Positions 19,495-27,460 of a stretch of DNA of 64,000 bases are shown here, one piece after another. The translations under genes were made by a program, and so were the position numbers. Source of the stretch: Oceanospirillum sediminis (lineage in GTDB: Bacteria > Pseudomonadota > Gammaproteobacteria > Pseudomonadales > Halomonadaceae); the NCBI RefSeq assembly GCF_014164585.1, contig NZ_JACJFM010000009.1:62001-126000 (forward strand). Direction: 5' to 3'. Numbering within the stretch: position 1 is the stretch's first letter; the number at the start of each line of letters is the position of its first letter. Under the pieces are notes generated by a model. The model saw nothing but the letters and a program-made list of their open reading frames with translations, made no database searches and was not told the origin of the DNA.

Positions 19495-20226
19495 ATGAAT
19501 CCGGTAAAACATACAATCCAATCTAGAATTAATTCCTTGAAAGAAATTTCTAAAGGGTTTGATGCAATTAATCATAGTGCGACTAAAGGAACATTAAGAG
19601 AAAATGGACTAATTGAATTTTTCAAAGAGGTTATACCCTCAAAACTTTCAATCTCTTCGGGCATAATTTGTGATGCTTCAGGTGGTGTTAGTAATCAGAC
19701 AGATTTCATCGTATATGATAGAGGCGTGTTGCCTCCTTTATTTCTATCAAGTGAGATCTCGCTAATTCCTGTGGATTCAGTTTATTTGACTGCGGAAATT
19801 AAATCTAACCTGAGAAAAAAAGACTTAGATCAAATTAGTGATGCCAGGAAAAATTTCACTAAGTTAAAACTATCATCATTTTCTGATGAGTCAGAAAATA
19901 AATCCGATGTTAAAATTCCCACGGTCGTTTTAGCTTACGCTACCGATATTGCAGAAAACACTTTAGTTAAATGGATGGAAAAAGAGGAAGGAGTTGTATC
20001 CATCTGTGTAATCGATAGATTTACGCTTAGTAAAGAAAGAGATAGCATTAAAAAACATGAGTATTCATCAGAGAACAAACTCAACAATGAGACACTAATA
20101 TTTATTTCTCAACTATTCAACCATTTAAACATTGAAATAACAAAAACCAGACCAAAATCCAATTGGGAAGCTTACATTTTAGGAGCTAAAGAATTTGCCA
20201 AAAAACATGGTATAACAATGAAATAA
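19495..20226 (+). CDS. DUF6602 protein, PD-(D/E)xK nuclease-like
   Basis: This protein has 243 residues from the ATG at 19495 (TAAGGA 8 bases upstream); an ATG at 19471 lies within the palindrome and is less likely. The pattern matches the DUF6602 family as I know it: N-terminal NHSATKGTLREN, then IPSKLSISSGIICDASG, NQTDFIVYD and SVYLTAEIKSNL. D70 and E101-x-K103 form a D...ExK arrangement typical of PD-(D/E)xK nucleases, with a possible early Glu at 36 or 41. The C-terminal half is helical and charged. It is AT-rich relative to host genes and lies 92 bp upstream of the OLD nuclease. A nuclease role in defence is inferred. Confidence 0.7.
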   Translation: MNPVKHTIQSRINSLKEISKGFDAINHSATKGTLRENGLIEFFKEVIPSKLSISSGIICDASGGVSNQTDFIVYDRGVLPPLFLSSEISLIPVDSVYLTAEIKSNLRKKDLDQISDARKNFTKLKLSSFSDESENKSDVKIPTVVLAYATDIAENTLVKWMEKEEGVVSICVIDRFTLSKERDSIKKHEYSSENKLNNETLIFISQLFNHLNIEITKTRPKSNWEAYILGAKEFAKKHGITMK

Positions 20227-20318
20227 CAAACCTTTTAAAATGCCATTTGATGGCTTTAGCATTGCATTTATAACACCTTAACGGGGCACTATAATAACTC
20301 ATCTGGCAAAATAACAAT

Positions 20319-22055
20319 ATGACTCACTATATAAAAAAAATTGAAATCAATAATTACAAGTCTTGTAAAGAGCTGGCTGCCACCCTGACTCCATATACAC
20401 CTCTAGTTGGTTACAACAACGTTGGTAAATCGAATATTCTGAGTGCATTAGAATGGTTGGTTAAAGATAAACTGCTAAGTGAGGGAGATTACAATGATAT
20501 TAATCTTCCAGTTATCGTTGAAGGTGAGGTTGTTGGTGTTACTGAGGACGTACTGCAACGTCTAAATGAAGAGCATCGAGAACCACTTAGACCTTATATA
20601 GAGAACGGTGTGGTTAAAATAAAAAGAACCCAACCAGCCAATGCTACCAAGAAAGCAGAGATTAAGCTCGAAATCTTCAATTTCGAGGGAGGGCAATATG
20701 CTAAGAACCCAAGAGGTATTTGGAACGCAATAAAAGCATTGTTTCCTGAACCAATTAAAATTGGAGCGATGGAAAATGCAGCTGAAGATGCTGGTAAGTC
20801 AAAAAGTACATCCACTATTGGTAAGTTACTAAAAGAACTTAGTACAACATTAGCTGAAAACCATACATCTGTTGTTAACAGGCACTTAAATGCAATCAAT
20901 CGTCGAATGGGAGCGGATGGCAATCGGCGCTTAGATGAGTTGACGGAAATTGATGACTCAATAAATGCAAAGGTAGAAAACCTATTTCCAGGTATTAGTT
21001 TAAGACTTCATTTTGATGTTCCTGACTTTAATGAAATTTTCAATGCAGGCACTGTGAAAGTGTATGAAAATGATACCGAGGGACGAGATGTCGCTTCATA
21101 TGGTCATGGTGCTCAACGTTCAGTGCAGATGGCACTAATACAACATCTCGCTGAAATTAAGAAGAACGCTGAATCACCAACAACAACATTGTTGTTGATA
21201 GATGAACCAGAGTTATATTTACACCCTTTCGCAATTGAGCAAGTCCGTGAAGCGCTACATGTATTGTCGCAAAATGGATATCAAGTTCTTTATAGTACTC
21301 ACTCAGCTCAGATGATTACTGCTGAACGCGCCCAGCATACTTTATTCGTTCGCAAGACTGATGTCATAGGTACACATATCAGAACACCTCTGAGAGATGC
21401 ACTTGAAAGAGCTGTTCCAAATACGGAAGCACAAGCGGGGCACCTGTTCTCTTTAAGCCAATCAACACAGATATTGTTTGCAAATGAGGTTGTTCTCACT
21501 GAAGGAAAAACAGAACTCAGGTTGCTCCCATTCTTGTACCAACAGATCAAAGGGAAGACACTTGGCCAAAGCAATGCAGCACTAATTGAAACTGGTTCTG
21601 TAGATAATATTGGCAAAACAATGAGCATATTGCATGAAATGGATCTGCCTTCGAAAGCTATTGTTGACTTAGACTACGTTTTCAAAGGGGCAATACATAG
21701 TAACTACATCGATCGCGACGACGAAGATTTAGCTGTTTTGAAGCAGCTATTACGAAGTTTACGTGATGATAATGTTATTGAAATGCGCGGTGACTTACCT
21801 AATGCAAAACATTGTGAAACTATGGCTCAAGATATACGAAGTCATGATGCAATAAACTCCCTGCATAACAAACTTAAATCTAGGAATATTTGGCTGTGGA
21901 AGTTAGGGGCTATTGAAGCGCACCTTGGCTTGAGAGCAAAAAATGAACATGAATGGGCAAGGTTTAAGGCTAATACTGAAAATCCAGAGATTGGTCTAGA
22001 ACAGACTTGCACTGATTTTATTAGTGTACAACAATTAGTTGAATGGCTTGAATAA
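20319..22055 (+). CDS. OLD-family ATP-dependent endonuclease (AAA ATPase plus TOPRIM)
   Basis: This protein has 578 residues and joins an ABC-type ATPase to a TOPRIM nuclease domain. Walker A is GYNNVGKS (31-38), the signature-like loop is YGHGAQRS (261-268), Walker B is LLLIDEPELYLHP (291-303), and the switch His is H328 in STHSA. The TOPRIM acids are E395 (VVLTEGKTEL) and D450/D452 (AIVDLDYV). OLD proteins serve in phage exclusion (P2 Old) and as GajA in Gabija, and are also found with some retrons. No UvrD-like helicase (GajB) or reverse transcriptase is adjacent, so it is most like a stand-alone class 1 OLD. The start ATG has a weak ribosome site. Base composition is AT-rich. Confidence 0.88.
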   Translation: MTHYIKKIEINNYKSCKELAATLTPYTPLVGYNNVGKSNILSALEWLVKDKLLSEGDYNDINLPVIVEGEVVGVTEDVLQRLNEEHREPLRPYIENGVVKIKRTQPANATKKAEIKLEIFNFEGGQYAKNPRGIWNAIKALFPEPIKIGAMENAAEDAGKSKSTSTIGKLLKELSTTLAENHTSVVNRHLNAINRRMGADGNRRLDELTEIDDSINAKVENLFPGISLRLHFDVPDFNEIFNAGTVKVYENDTEGRDVASYGHGAQRSVQMALIQHLAEIKKNAESPTTTLLLIDEPELYLHPFAIEQVREALHVLSQNGYQVLYSTHSAQMITAERAQHTLFVRKTDVIGTHIRTPLRDALERAVPNTEAQAGHLFSLSQSTQILFANEVVLTEGKTELRLLPFLYQQIKGKTLGQSNAALIETGSVDNIGKTMSILHEMDLPSKAIVDLDYVFKGAIHSNYIDRDDEDLAVLKQLLRSLRDDNVIEMRGDLPNAKHCETMAQDIRSHDAINSLHNKLKSRNIWLWKLGAIEAHLGLRAKNEHEWARFKANTENPEIGLEQTCTDFISVQQLVEWLE

Positions 22056-22126
22056 CTTCTTAGAATAAACAATTCAAGAAGATTCAAAATGCTCTGCACT
22101 TTGGGTTTAAACCAAATTTAATGATG

Positions 22127-22158
22127 ACACCACCATATTTCAGGTAAGATGGTGGTGT
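22127..22158. terminator. Hairpin between OLD and nuclease genes
   Basis: The 10-bp stem ACACCACCAT / ATGGTGGTGT has a 12-base loop. It lies about 70 bp after the OLD stop and 45 bp before the next start. There is no T-run, so it is more likely an mRNA stability element or operator. Confidence 0.45.
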
Positions 22159-22202
22159 TGCTCACTACTTAATTGAGCATTAATTATCTAGGGAGTTAAG
22201 TG

Positions 22203-23189
22203 ATGCACCTTCTGGCACAGATAGCAGAAGAAATTAATAAAAAAGCTAATAAATACGAAATTGGGAATTTACAAAGTATTCGTAAGGAAATAGGTGGTCT
22301 GTCTCGACTACCATCTAGCCGGCTTTTCGATCAAAGGACTATATTCGAAGAATGGGGTTGGCACTACGGTGGTAGAAAGGAACTACAATTTAATATAGGT
22401 ATTGAAGGGGTTGACCTTAGGTATGGAGTTGCTTTCTCACTTGAGTGCAGCCAGTCTCTGCCAAGCATAGATATTATAATACCCAAAATAGCACTATTTA
22501 ATGAGTATTTATCTGATCATGGAGAGCATTTCTCTGATTTAAAAATGTGGCACTACCAAGGTGACAGAAGTCAAGATTATATGCCTTCTTCAATTCCTCT
22601 GGAGTTGGTTCGAGAAGGAGTCTTTATATTTCTCGGTGGTAAGCAAAATAAAAATTGCGTAAATTACTCTCTTATCCTTGAAACATTCGACCGGCTTTTA
22701 CCACTTTATCTTTTCACTGAGACGGCTGGGTATGAGGTTTTCGATAAAAACCATGATAATGGTTTTCACTTCAAAGCAGGCTGTTCAATAAAAGCTTCTT
22801 CTACGTCGAGCTCTTTAGCTGAAAAGGAATTAAATATACTATTAAGACATAATGATATTCAGTACAAGCTTTATAAAGAGTTATCTGTAATATATGGTAA
22901 GGAAAATGTTGGTACAGAAGTTAAGGTTAATGGCCTAAGTATTGATCTCGTTGTGAAAGAGGATGACGAATACTGGTTCTATGAAATAAAAACATCTTCC
23001 ACAGCTAAGGCATGTATACGGCAAGCCTTGGGACAAATAATGGAATATTCATATTGGCCTGGCCATCAGCAAGCAAAGAAGTTAGTTATTGTTGGTGAAG
23101 TTATGGCAACCGAGGAAGAGACTAAATATCTTGAATTTTTGCGCAATGAATTTGACATTCCAATTGAATATCAAGCAATAAATGCTTAA
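22203..23189 (+). CDS. PD-(D/E)xK nuclease-superfamily protein (putative restriction/defence)
   Basis: This protein has 328 residues from the ATG at 22203 (GGGAG 7 bases upstream); a GTG one codon earlier is possible. The N-terminal 200 residues are unrecognised, with an aromatic segment EEWGWHYGGRKELQFNIGIE. The C-terminal part has the nuclease core: GTEVKVNGLSIDLVVKEDD (D248), YWFYEIKTSS (E261, K263), and a helix with Q274/Q278 (IRQALGQIMEYSYW). This resembles restriction-type or VRR-like nucleases. It is third in line after DUF6602 and OLD, each with its own spacing, so common transcription is unproven. Composition is AT-rich like those genes. The target is unknown. Confidence 0.72.
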   Translation: MHLLAQIAEEINKKANKYEIGNLQSIRKEIGGLSRLPSSRLFDQRTIFEEWGWHYGGRKELQFNIGIEGVDLRYGVAFSLECSQSLPSIDIIIPKIALFNEYLSDHGEHFSDLKMWHYQGDRSQDYMPSSIPLELVREGVFIFLGGKQNKNCVNYSLILETFDRLLPLYLFTETAGYEVFDKNHDNGFHFKAGCSIKASSTSSSLAEKELNILLRHNDIQYKLYKELSVIYGKENVGTEVKVNGLSIDLVVKEDDEYWFYEIKTSSTAKACIRQALGQIMEYSYWPGHQQAKKLVIVGEVMATEEETKYLEFLRNEFDIPIEYQAINA

Positions 23190-23260
23190 CAAGCCAATCG
23201 ACTTCGTACCTTTGGCGTCGGACACGCTAACGAGTGTCGGCTATTTAGGCGTCATATAGT

Positions 23261-23712
23261 ATGATAAATTCAAAATAACTCAAACCTCAGATATTCCCGT
23301 CCTATGCAATCTGCTTGAGTCTTTATTCAGTCAGGAAGCTGAATTCAAACCTGACCGGGATTTACAGGCACAAGGATTAAGATCAGTCATCGAGAATGAT
23401 AATGTCGGGGATATTTTAGTTGCTCGGGATAACGGCAATATCGTTGCCATGGTCAATATTTTATACACGGTATCCACGGCTCTGGGTGCTCGCGTTGGAA
23501 TACTGGAAAATATGGTGGTATCTGATGCAGTCCGGGGTTCTGGTATTGGGAGTCAGTTACTCGAACAAGCGTTAATATTCGCCAAAGAAAAAGGCTGTCA
23601 GCGCATTACTTTGCTCACAGACCATGACAATACGTTAGCTCATACGTTTTACCAAAAGCATGGTTTTGATCTTTCTACTGTGGTGGTGTTTCGTCAAACA
23701 TTGGACTTTTAA
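23261..23712 (+). pseudogene. GNAT-family acetyltransferase with an early frameshift
   Basis: A GNAT domain is complete in one frame from about 23260 to 23712. Its features are YDKFKITQTSDIPVLCNLLESL, then VVSDAVRGSGIGSQLLEQAL (acetyl-CoA loop), then FYQKHGFD. That frame has no start codon before an internal ATG at 23449; a TAG stands at 23257. The ATG at 23261 is one base out of register. Adding one A in the AAA run at 23265-23267 would give M-I-K-F-K-I-T-Q-T, a typical GNAT start. Either the gene is inactivated by a single-base deletion or the read has an error. GC looks more host-like than the three genes before it. Confidence 0.7.
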
Positions 23713-23767
23713 GTCAATCGCGACAAATCCTGCCAGTTACTTGTTTATCTTCAGTAAGATCCACACA

Positions 23768-23814
23768 AAAACACCAGATAGCAATTGCATTCAATCACTA
23801 TCTGGTGTTTTATT
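23768..23814 (+). terminator. Intrinsic terminator after GNAT gene
   Basis: The arms AAACACCAGATAG and CTATCTGGTGTTT flank a 16-base loop, and a T-rich tail follows. Confidence 0.8.
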
Positions 23815-23939
23815 GCTTGCTAATCTAATCAACAAAAGGAGTCCGCCTATCGCAAGCATTTAAATCTCACAAGCGCTACCCCTGAGTGTTTCGCACGCAC
23901 CCAGAGGCAGCTAACCATCACCGATATTCTAGGTATCAA

Positions 23940-24310
23940 TAAATGGCTTCGAACAATATTACGCCAGAGCTTCGCTCGGCTAAAGAAAAATTTATTCTTT
24001 ATTTTCATGATCTTACGGCCTGCAATCGCATTTGCGGCGTCAGGTTTTTTTACGCCTTCAATTCTTTCCGGCTCTCGGGTCTGAACCTTCATTTTCCGTC
24101 GTTTTTTCATTATCGGGATGTTTTATCCCGAGGTGTTTTGACGTCTGGACGTGTCCTTGTTTTATCGGATTTTCGGCGTTATTCGCCTGCTTCGGGTCTA
24201 TGGCACGGGTGTTATGCCCGGCTTAAATCCAGATCGGCGGTATTCGCGGTTAATCCATTCAAAACACTGATCCCTTTCAGCCAACAGGATAGCTATCTTG
24301 AAAACCACCG
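23940..24310 (+). other. Hairpin-rich segment, possible structured RNA
   Basis: Many short, closely spaced inverted repeats are present. Examples are TCGGGAT-N4-ATCCCGA at 24113-24130, GACGT..GACGT near 24140, GGCG-TTATT-CGCC at 24174-24186, and CGGG-TGTTATG-CCCG at 24205-24220. The plus strand has runs of T between stems. It lies directly before a gene with a perfect ribosome site (GGAGG at 24310). It could be a leader or phage-type regulatory RNA; no known family was recognised. Confidence 0.45.
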
Positions 24311-24326
24311 GAGGTTTACGTTATGA
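23943..24326 (+). CDS. Putative 127-residue ORF overlapping structured DNA
   Basis: An open frame from ATG 23943 ends in TGA at 24324-24326, sharing ATGA with the next gene's start. This hints at translational coupling. TAGGT lies about 9 bases upstream of the ATG. The product is rich in aromatic and basic residues (FYAFNSFRLSGLNL, DVLSRGVLTSGRVLVLSDFRRYS) with no known domain. The same DNA is dense in hairpins, so the frame may be an accident of a structured RNA. The sequence gives a phage- or satellite-like impression, but I cannot name a family. Confidence 0.3.
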   Translation: MASNNITPELRSAKEKFILYFHDLTACNRICGVRFFYAFNSFRLSGLNLHFPSFFHYRDVLSRGVLTSGRVLVLSDFRRYSPASGLWHGCYARLKSRSAVFAVNPFKTLIPFSQQDSYLENHRRFTL

Positions 24327-24598
24327 ACCCGAGTCACAATGTCTCTGATATTAAAGACGGAGAGAAAAAAGAAGGCGTTGATCCACTGGATATGCACCAG
24401 CTCAGTCAGGCCTTTGAGTGTTTCCGTCATCGCAGCGCGTTTGTGATGACCGCACTGGGGCATATGGCCTTTAAAAATGAGCGCTCTTTGCATCATAAAG
24501 ATGCAGCTTATGGGGCGGGCTATTTTATCTCTGACCTGATGGATGAGCTGACACTGATCCAGAAAATGGTGGATAAAGATCTGAAAACTGGCGATTAA
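24323..24598 (+). CDS. Small acidic/helical hypothetical protein (mobile-element type)
   Basis: This protein has 91 residues. The ribosome site CCGGAGG sits 8 bases before the ATG at 24323, the best in the region. It is mostly helical, with MHQLSQAFECFRHRSAFVMTALGHMAF, a His/Lys patch (ERSLHHKDAAYGAGYF) and an acidic end LMDELTLIQKMVDKDLK. No motif was recognised. Small helical proteins of this kind are common in phage and satellite early regions, which is only an analogy. Composition is nearer the host than the OLD block. Confidence 0.6.
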   Translation: MNPSHNVSDIKDGEKKEGVDPLDMHQLSQAFECFRHRSAFVMTALGHMAFKNERSLHHKDAAYGAGYFISDLMDELTLIQKMVDKDLKTGD

Positions 24599-24604
24599 AC
24601 GTTA

Positions 24605-24760
24605 ACCCTGTTTCTGAATGGCAGGGTGTTGAGTGATTTAAATGCTTTGCCGGTAGGAACTCCACCGGTGCCGTATTCTGTGGAGAGAATACGGCACTTA
24701 CGGTGTCGCGCGTTGCTATCGGAATGATATTAAAGCCACCGATGCGTACAGGACGGGCTA
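24605..24760 (+). other. Second hairpin-rich intergenic segment
   Basis: ACCCTG...CAGGGT occurs at 24605-24629. CCGGT-N8-ACCGG follows. A perfect 9-bp stem GCCGTATTC / GAATACGGC with an 8-base loop lies at 24670-24695. No T-run follows. It separates two small ORFs that each have good ribosome sites. Confidence 0.45.
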
Positions 24761-24827
24761 ATCGGGCTGTTTTGTCTGATTAAGCCGTATGGTTCTGCTA
24801 TGCGGTGGACTGGTAACGAGGGATTGT

Positions 24828-25139
24828 ATGATGTTACCCAGAGGCTGGTACAAAACCAGCGAGATTAGCGTCTGGTTACTGAGCGATAAATTAGACCAGG
24901 CCATAGGAAAAAGTCACGTCTTATACGGTCGATCACTTCGAATTATTGCTCACGAGGATCTGGTCAATAGCGGTCGGTTACTGTGCTGGCACCCGGATGA
25001 AGAGAATCTGTACACGCTGCTGCAACTCAGCTGGGCGCAGAATTCATCTGAGCTGTGTCATGCCCCGCCCATTGTAGAGATGCAGGGCAGCTTTCAGGAT
25101 TTTCTGGATTATACCGAAGCGGAACAACTGAGCGATTGA
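24828..25139 (+). CDS. Small hypothetical protein (mobile-element type)
   Basis: This protein has 103 residues from the ATG at 24828 (GAGGG 7 bases upstream); a second ATG follows immediately. It starts MMLPRGWYKTSEISVWLL and contains LVNSGRLLCWHPDEENLYTLLQLSW and an acidic tail DYTEAEQLSD. No domain was recognised. It is the last open frame before the right terminator copy, and its style (small, with a strong ribosome site, after a hairpin-rich gap) matches the 24323 gene. The two may come from one mobile element. Confidence 0.55.
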   Translation: MMLPRGWYKTSEISVWLLSDKLDQAIGKSHVLYGRSLRIIAHEDLVNSGRLLCWHPDEENLYTLLQLSWAQNSSELCHAPPIVEMQGSFQDFLDYTEAEQLSD

Positions 25140-25644
25140 ACCTGGCTATCAGGCTGGTGGGAGGCTGTTGCTATACTGAAAGACTATCAGCCCCCATACA
25201 GCCGTTAACCCGTAGCAGAAGGCGATGATGATTGTGAACTATGGCCAATCTATCAGAGGTTGTGTCTGCTCCGGTTCAAAGGCCAGATAAATGATAATGC
25301 GCAAATCCTCAGGATTGACCAGCAAGGAAACTTGCTGGCTTTTTTTGTTGGGAAAACAGTTCAGTCTGACAAAATAAAGCGCTATTCTCGTTATGGCATG
25401 GTGTCTGAGTGCCAATACGTCTGCAACCGTTCAGAAGTTTGCGCGCAGCAGGCATCTTCTGGCTGACTCATATAAAAATTATAAAACAGGAAACTAATGT
25501 ACACTTAAAGGGGTGTCTGCTTTTGTAACTAGCTGTTTTTATTTAAACACCATCAGGCTGCCAGCTATTTTCAGCCATCACAGGTAACGCAGTTATTTAC
25601 GACAATAAGATAGTCTGTTTTGAACAGTATTCAGAGATCTGGTT
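25140..25644. other. Right edge of insertion and upstream region of EAL-HDOD gene
   Basis: No gene is supported. The region includes the right copy of the terminator repeat (25319-25346). TGCTATACTGAAAGACT at 25171 resembles ACTATACTGAAAGACG at 43879, a possible promoter-like segment. Confidence 0.5.
25319..25346 (+). repeat. Right copy of the gbcA-terminator repeat
   Basis: This is an exact 28-base copy of 19017-19044: stem CCAGCAAG / CTTGCTGG, loop GAAA, seven T. Here it follows no obvious gene. Confidence 0.9.
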
Positions 25645-26901
25645 ATGACTTATCAAGAGAATTATTCTGCAGTTGTTGCTCAGGAGAATTATTGCCTGGC
25701 ACGACAGCCCATTTGCAATACAGAATCTGAAACAGCCGCTTATGAGCTTCTGTACCGCAATAACCCTGATCAGACAGATGCACGGGTCAGCTGTCCCCAC
25801 GAGGCAACAGCAAGAGTTCTGACACTGGCCTTTATGGATATTGGTATCAGGCCTCTGGCCGGAAAGCTTCCGGTGTATGTTAATATGACCGATGAGCTGT
25901 TGCTCAGAAAAGATATTTTGCCGAAGCCTGCTGATCAGATCGTGCTTGAGGTGCTGGAAGATATTCCTCCCACACCTGAAATCCTGGACGCTCTGAAAGA
26001 TCTCAAGTCTCAGGGTTACAAGATTGCTCTTGATGATTTTGTGCTCAACCCGAAAACCCGCGCATTTCTGCCTTATGCTGACATTATTAAGCTGGATGTG
26101 ATGTCCTGCTCGCGCGCGACTCTTGAAAAAAGAGTCTCAATATTGAAAAAACAGTCTGGCATCGTATTACTGGCAGAAAAAGTGGAAACCTGGGATGAGT
26201 TCCATGAATGCAAAGCAATGGGATTCGACCTGTTTCAGGGCTATTTCTTATCCAGGCCTGAAATATTGAATAATCGGCCAAAGTCAGATAGCGGTATGCT
26301 GATCGCCCAGCTACTGGCCGAAATTTATAAGGCAGACCCGGATGTGGCTGAACTTGAGAAGCTGATCTCCAGAGATCCTCAGCTTTACTATCGAATCATT
26401 AAATATGTCAACTCAGCGCTTTACTCTTTGCCTAATGAAATCAGCAGTCTCAGGCATGCCATCACGTTGTTAGGACTGGATCAGCTAAAAAGAATTGTCA
26501 GTATGCTGGCTCTGGCGGGTTCCAGTAAGCGTGCGCCATCTTTGATGCCTGTTGCATTAATTCGGGCAAAAATGTGCCAGAACCTGGCGGAAAGCAGAGG
26601 TGAACAGAACGCTGAGTCATTCTTTACCATCGGCCTATTATCCATGTTAGATGCTTTTTTTCAGCGCCCGATGGACATGATTCTTGAGGATTTACCTCTT
26701 CAGAAAAGCATCAAGGAAGCGTTATTAACCCATTCCGGTAAAGGTGGGGAAGTTCTGGACACTGTCATTACCTATGAAAAAGGTATGTGGGAAGACCTGA
26801 GTTCATCTGAAGAGCAAACAATACTAACCAATGCTTATATCCAGTCTGTCATCTGGGCCGATGAAGTTTCCGGGATCACGTCACTGGCAAAGGGTAAATA
26901 A
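25645..26901 (+). CDS. EAL-HDOD signalling protein (YuxH family)
   Basis: This protein has 418 residues. The N-terminal EAL-like domain (about 15-205) has YELLYRN in place of the catalytic EAL/ExLxR motif. It keeps DDF (ALDDFVLNP), KLD (IIKLDVM) and FQGYFLSRPE. The C-terminal HDOD domain (about 210-400) contains SRDPQLYYRIIKYVNSALYSLPNEISSLRHAITLLGLDQLKRIV. Proteins of this architecture generally act as c-di-GMP-related or protein-protein signalling modules without clear hydrolase activity. The altered ELL motif argues against phosphodiesterase activity. It is the first gene right of the insertion, in host-like composition. Confidence 0.9.
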   Translation: MTYQENYSAVVAQENYCLARQPICNTESETAAYELLYRNNPDQTDARVSCPHEATARVLTLAFMDIGIRPLAGKLPVYVNMTDELLLRKDILPKPADQIVLEVLEDIPPTPEILDALKDLKSQGYKIALDDFVLNPKTRAFLPYADIIKLDVMSCSRATLEKRVSILKKQSGIVLLAEKVETWDEFHECKAMGFDLFQGYFLSRPEILNNRPKSDSGMLIAQLLAEIYKADPDVAELEKLISRDPQLYYRIIKYVNSALYSLPNEISSLRHAITLLGLDQLKRIVSMLALAGSSKRAPSLMPVALIRAKMCQNLAESRGEQNAESFFTIGLLSMLDAFFQRPMDMILEDLPLQKSIKEALLTHSGKGGEVLDTVITYEKGMWEDLSSSEEQTILTNAYIQSVIWADEVSGITSLAKGK

Positions 26902-27049
26902 TGCCTCTGTTATATACTGCGTCTATTAATGCTATTCTGGGGCAATTAAATATCCAGGCGCAGCCCGTTTCGGGCTTGCGGTTCAATACCTGACAGCGGG
27001 TTCTGAAAAAGACAGGGCGCTCTGAATGAGCGACACAAGGAAATACAGC

Positions 27050-27460
27050 ATGATGAAACAAATATCTCTGGCTGGTTTACTATGCTTGCTGACAATGACT
27101 TTAACGGCCTGCGCAGGTACGACAAAAGATAGCCACAATGCGTCTTCTGCAGATACTGCCGCAAAAATGACACTGTCTGAACGCGCCTACTCTCTGAAGA
27201 CACGGGAAAGCTGTGAAGCTGAAGGCGGCACCTGGCAGCGGGTTGGCCTGGCAAGACGCTTGTCTTGCATTCTGCCAACAACGGATGCCGGAAAAGCCTG
27301 CACCGATGGCAGCCAGTGTCAGGTTGCCTGCATGCTGAAAGAGAGGAATATTGCTCCGGGTACACCTGCCACCGGGCAATGCCACGACTCAACACAGCGC
27401 TTTGGCTGTCGGGCATATGTCTCCGATGGCAAAGCCGGTCATGTACTCTGTATTGATTAG
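27050..27460 (+). CDS. Small Cys-rich lipoprotein
   Basis: This protein has 136 residues from the ATG at 27050, with AAGG 9 bases upstream. A lipoprotein signal peptide (MMKQISLAGLLCLLTMTLTAC) ends at a lipobox LTAC-A. The mature part has eight further cysteines, in CEAEGGTWQRVG, LSCILPTTDAGKACTDGSQCQVACM, GQCHDS, FGC and VLCID. These probably form disulfides in the periplasm. A family of similar Cys-rich secreted hypotheticals exists in Proteobacteria, but I know no function. Confidence 0.75.
   Translation: MMKQISLAGLLCLLTMTLTACAGTTKDSHNASSADTAAKMTLSERAYSLKTRESCEAEGGTWQRVGLARRLSCILPTTDAGKACTDGSQCQVACMLKERNIAPGTPATGQCHDSTQRFGCRAYVSDGKAGHVLCID

Larger units (their letters stand above)
19017..25346. 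mobile_element. Candidate accessory island flanked by 28-bp direct repeats
   Basis: An identical 28-base core (a complete intrinsic terminator) lies at both ends. Weaker similarity extends over roughly 55 bp: CCTC upstream, and GAAAACAG then CTGACA downstream. The interior 19.4-23.2 kb is AT-rich compared with neighbours and carries nuclease/ATPase genes. The right part carries small ORFs in hairpin-rich DNA. No integrase, transposase or terminal inverted repeats are visible, so mobility is inferred only from the duplicated ends, composition and content. Confidence 0.5.

Noticed and set aside
20319-22055. Gabija or OLD-retron system around the OLD gene.
   Set aside because: No UvrD/Rep-type helicase and no reverse transcriptase lie within several kilobases on either strand.
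23187-23260. attC-like site between the nuclease and GNAT genes (GCTTAAC at the stop codon, GACAC/GTGTC hairpin).
   Set aside because: The inverse core fits the RYYYAAC box, but no matching GTTRRRY core is found on the right and no integron integrase or further cassettes are present.
23847-24110. Basic minus-strand ORF opposite the hairpin array.
   Set aside because: It lies in the structured region, lacks a ribosome site and is likely a shadow of it; I could not name a family.
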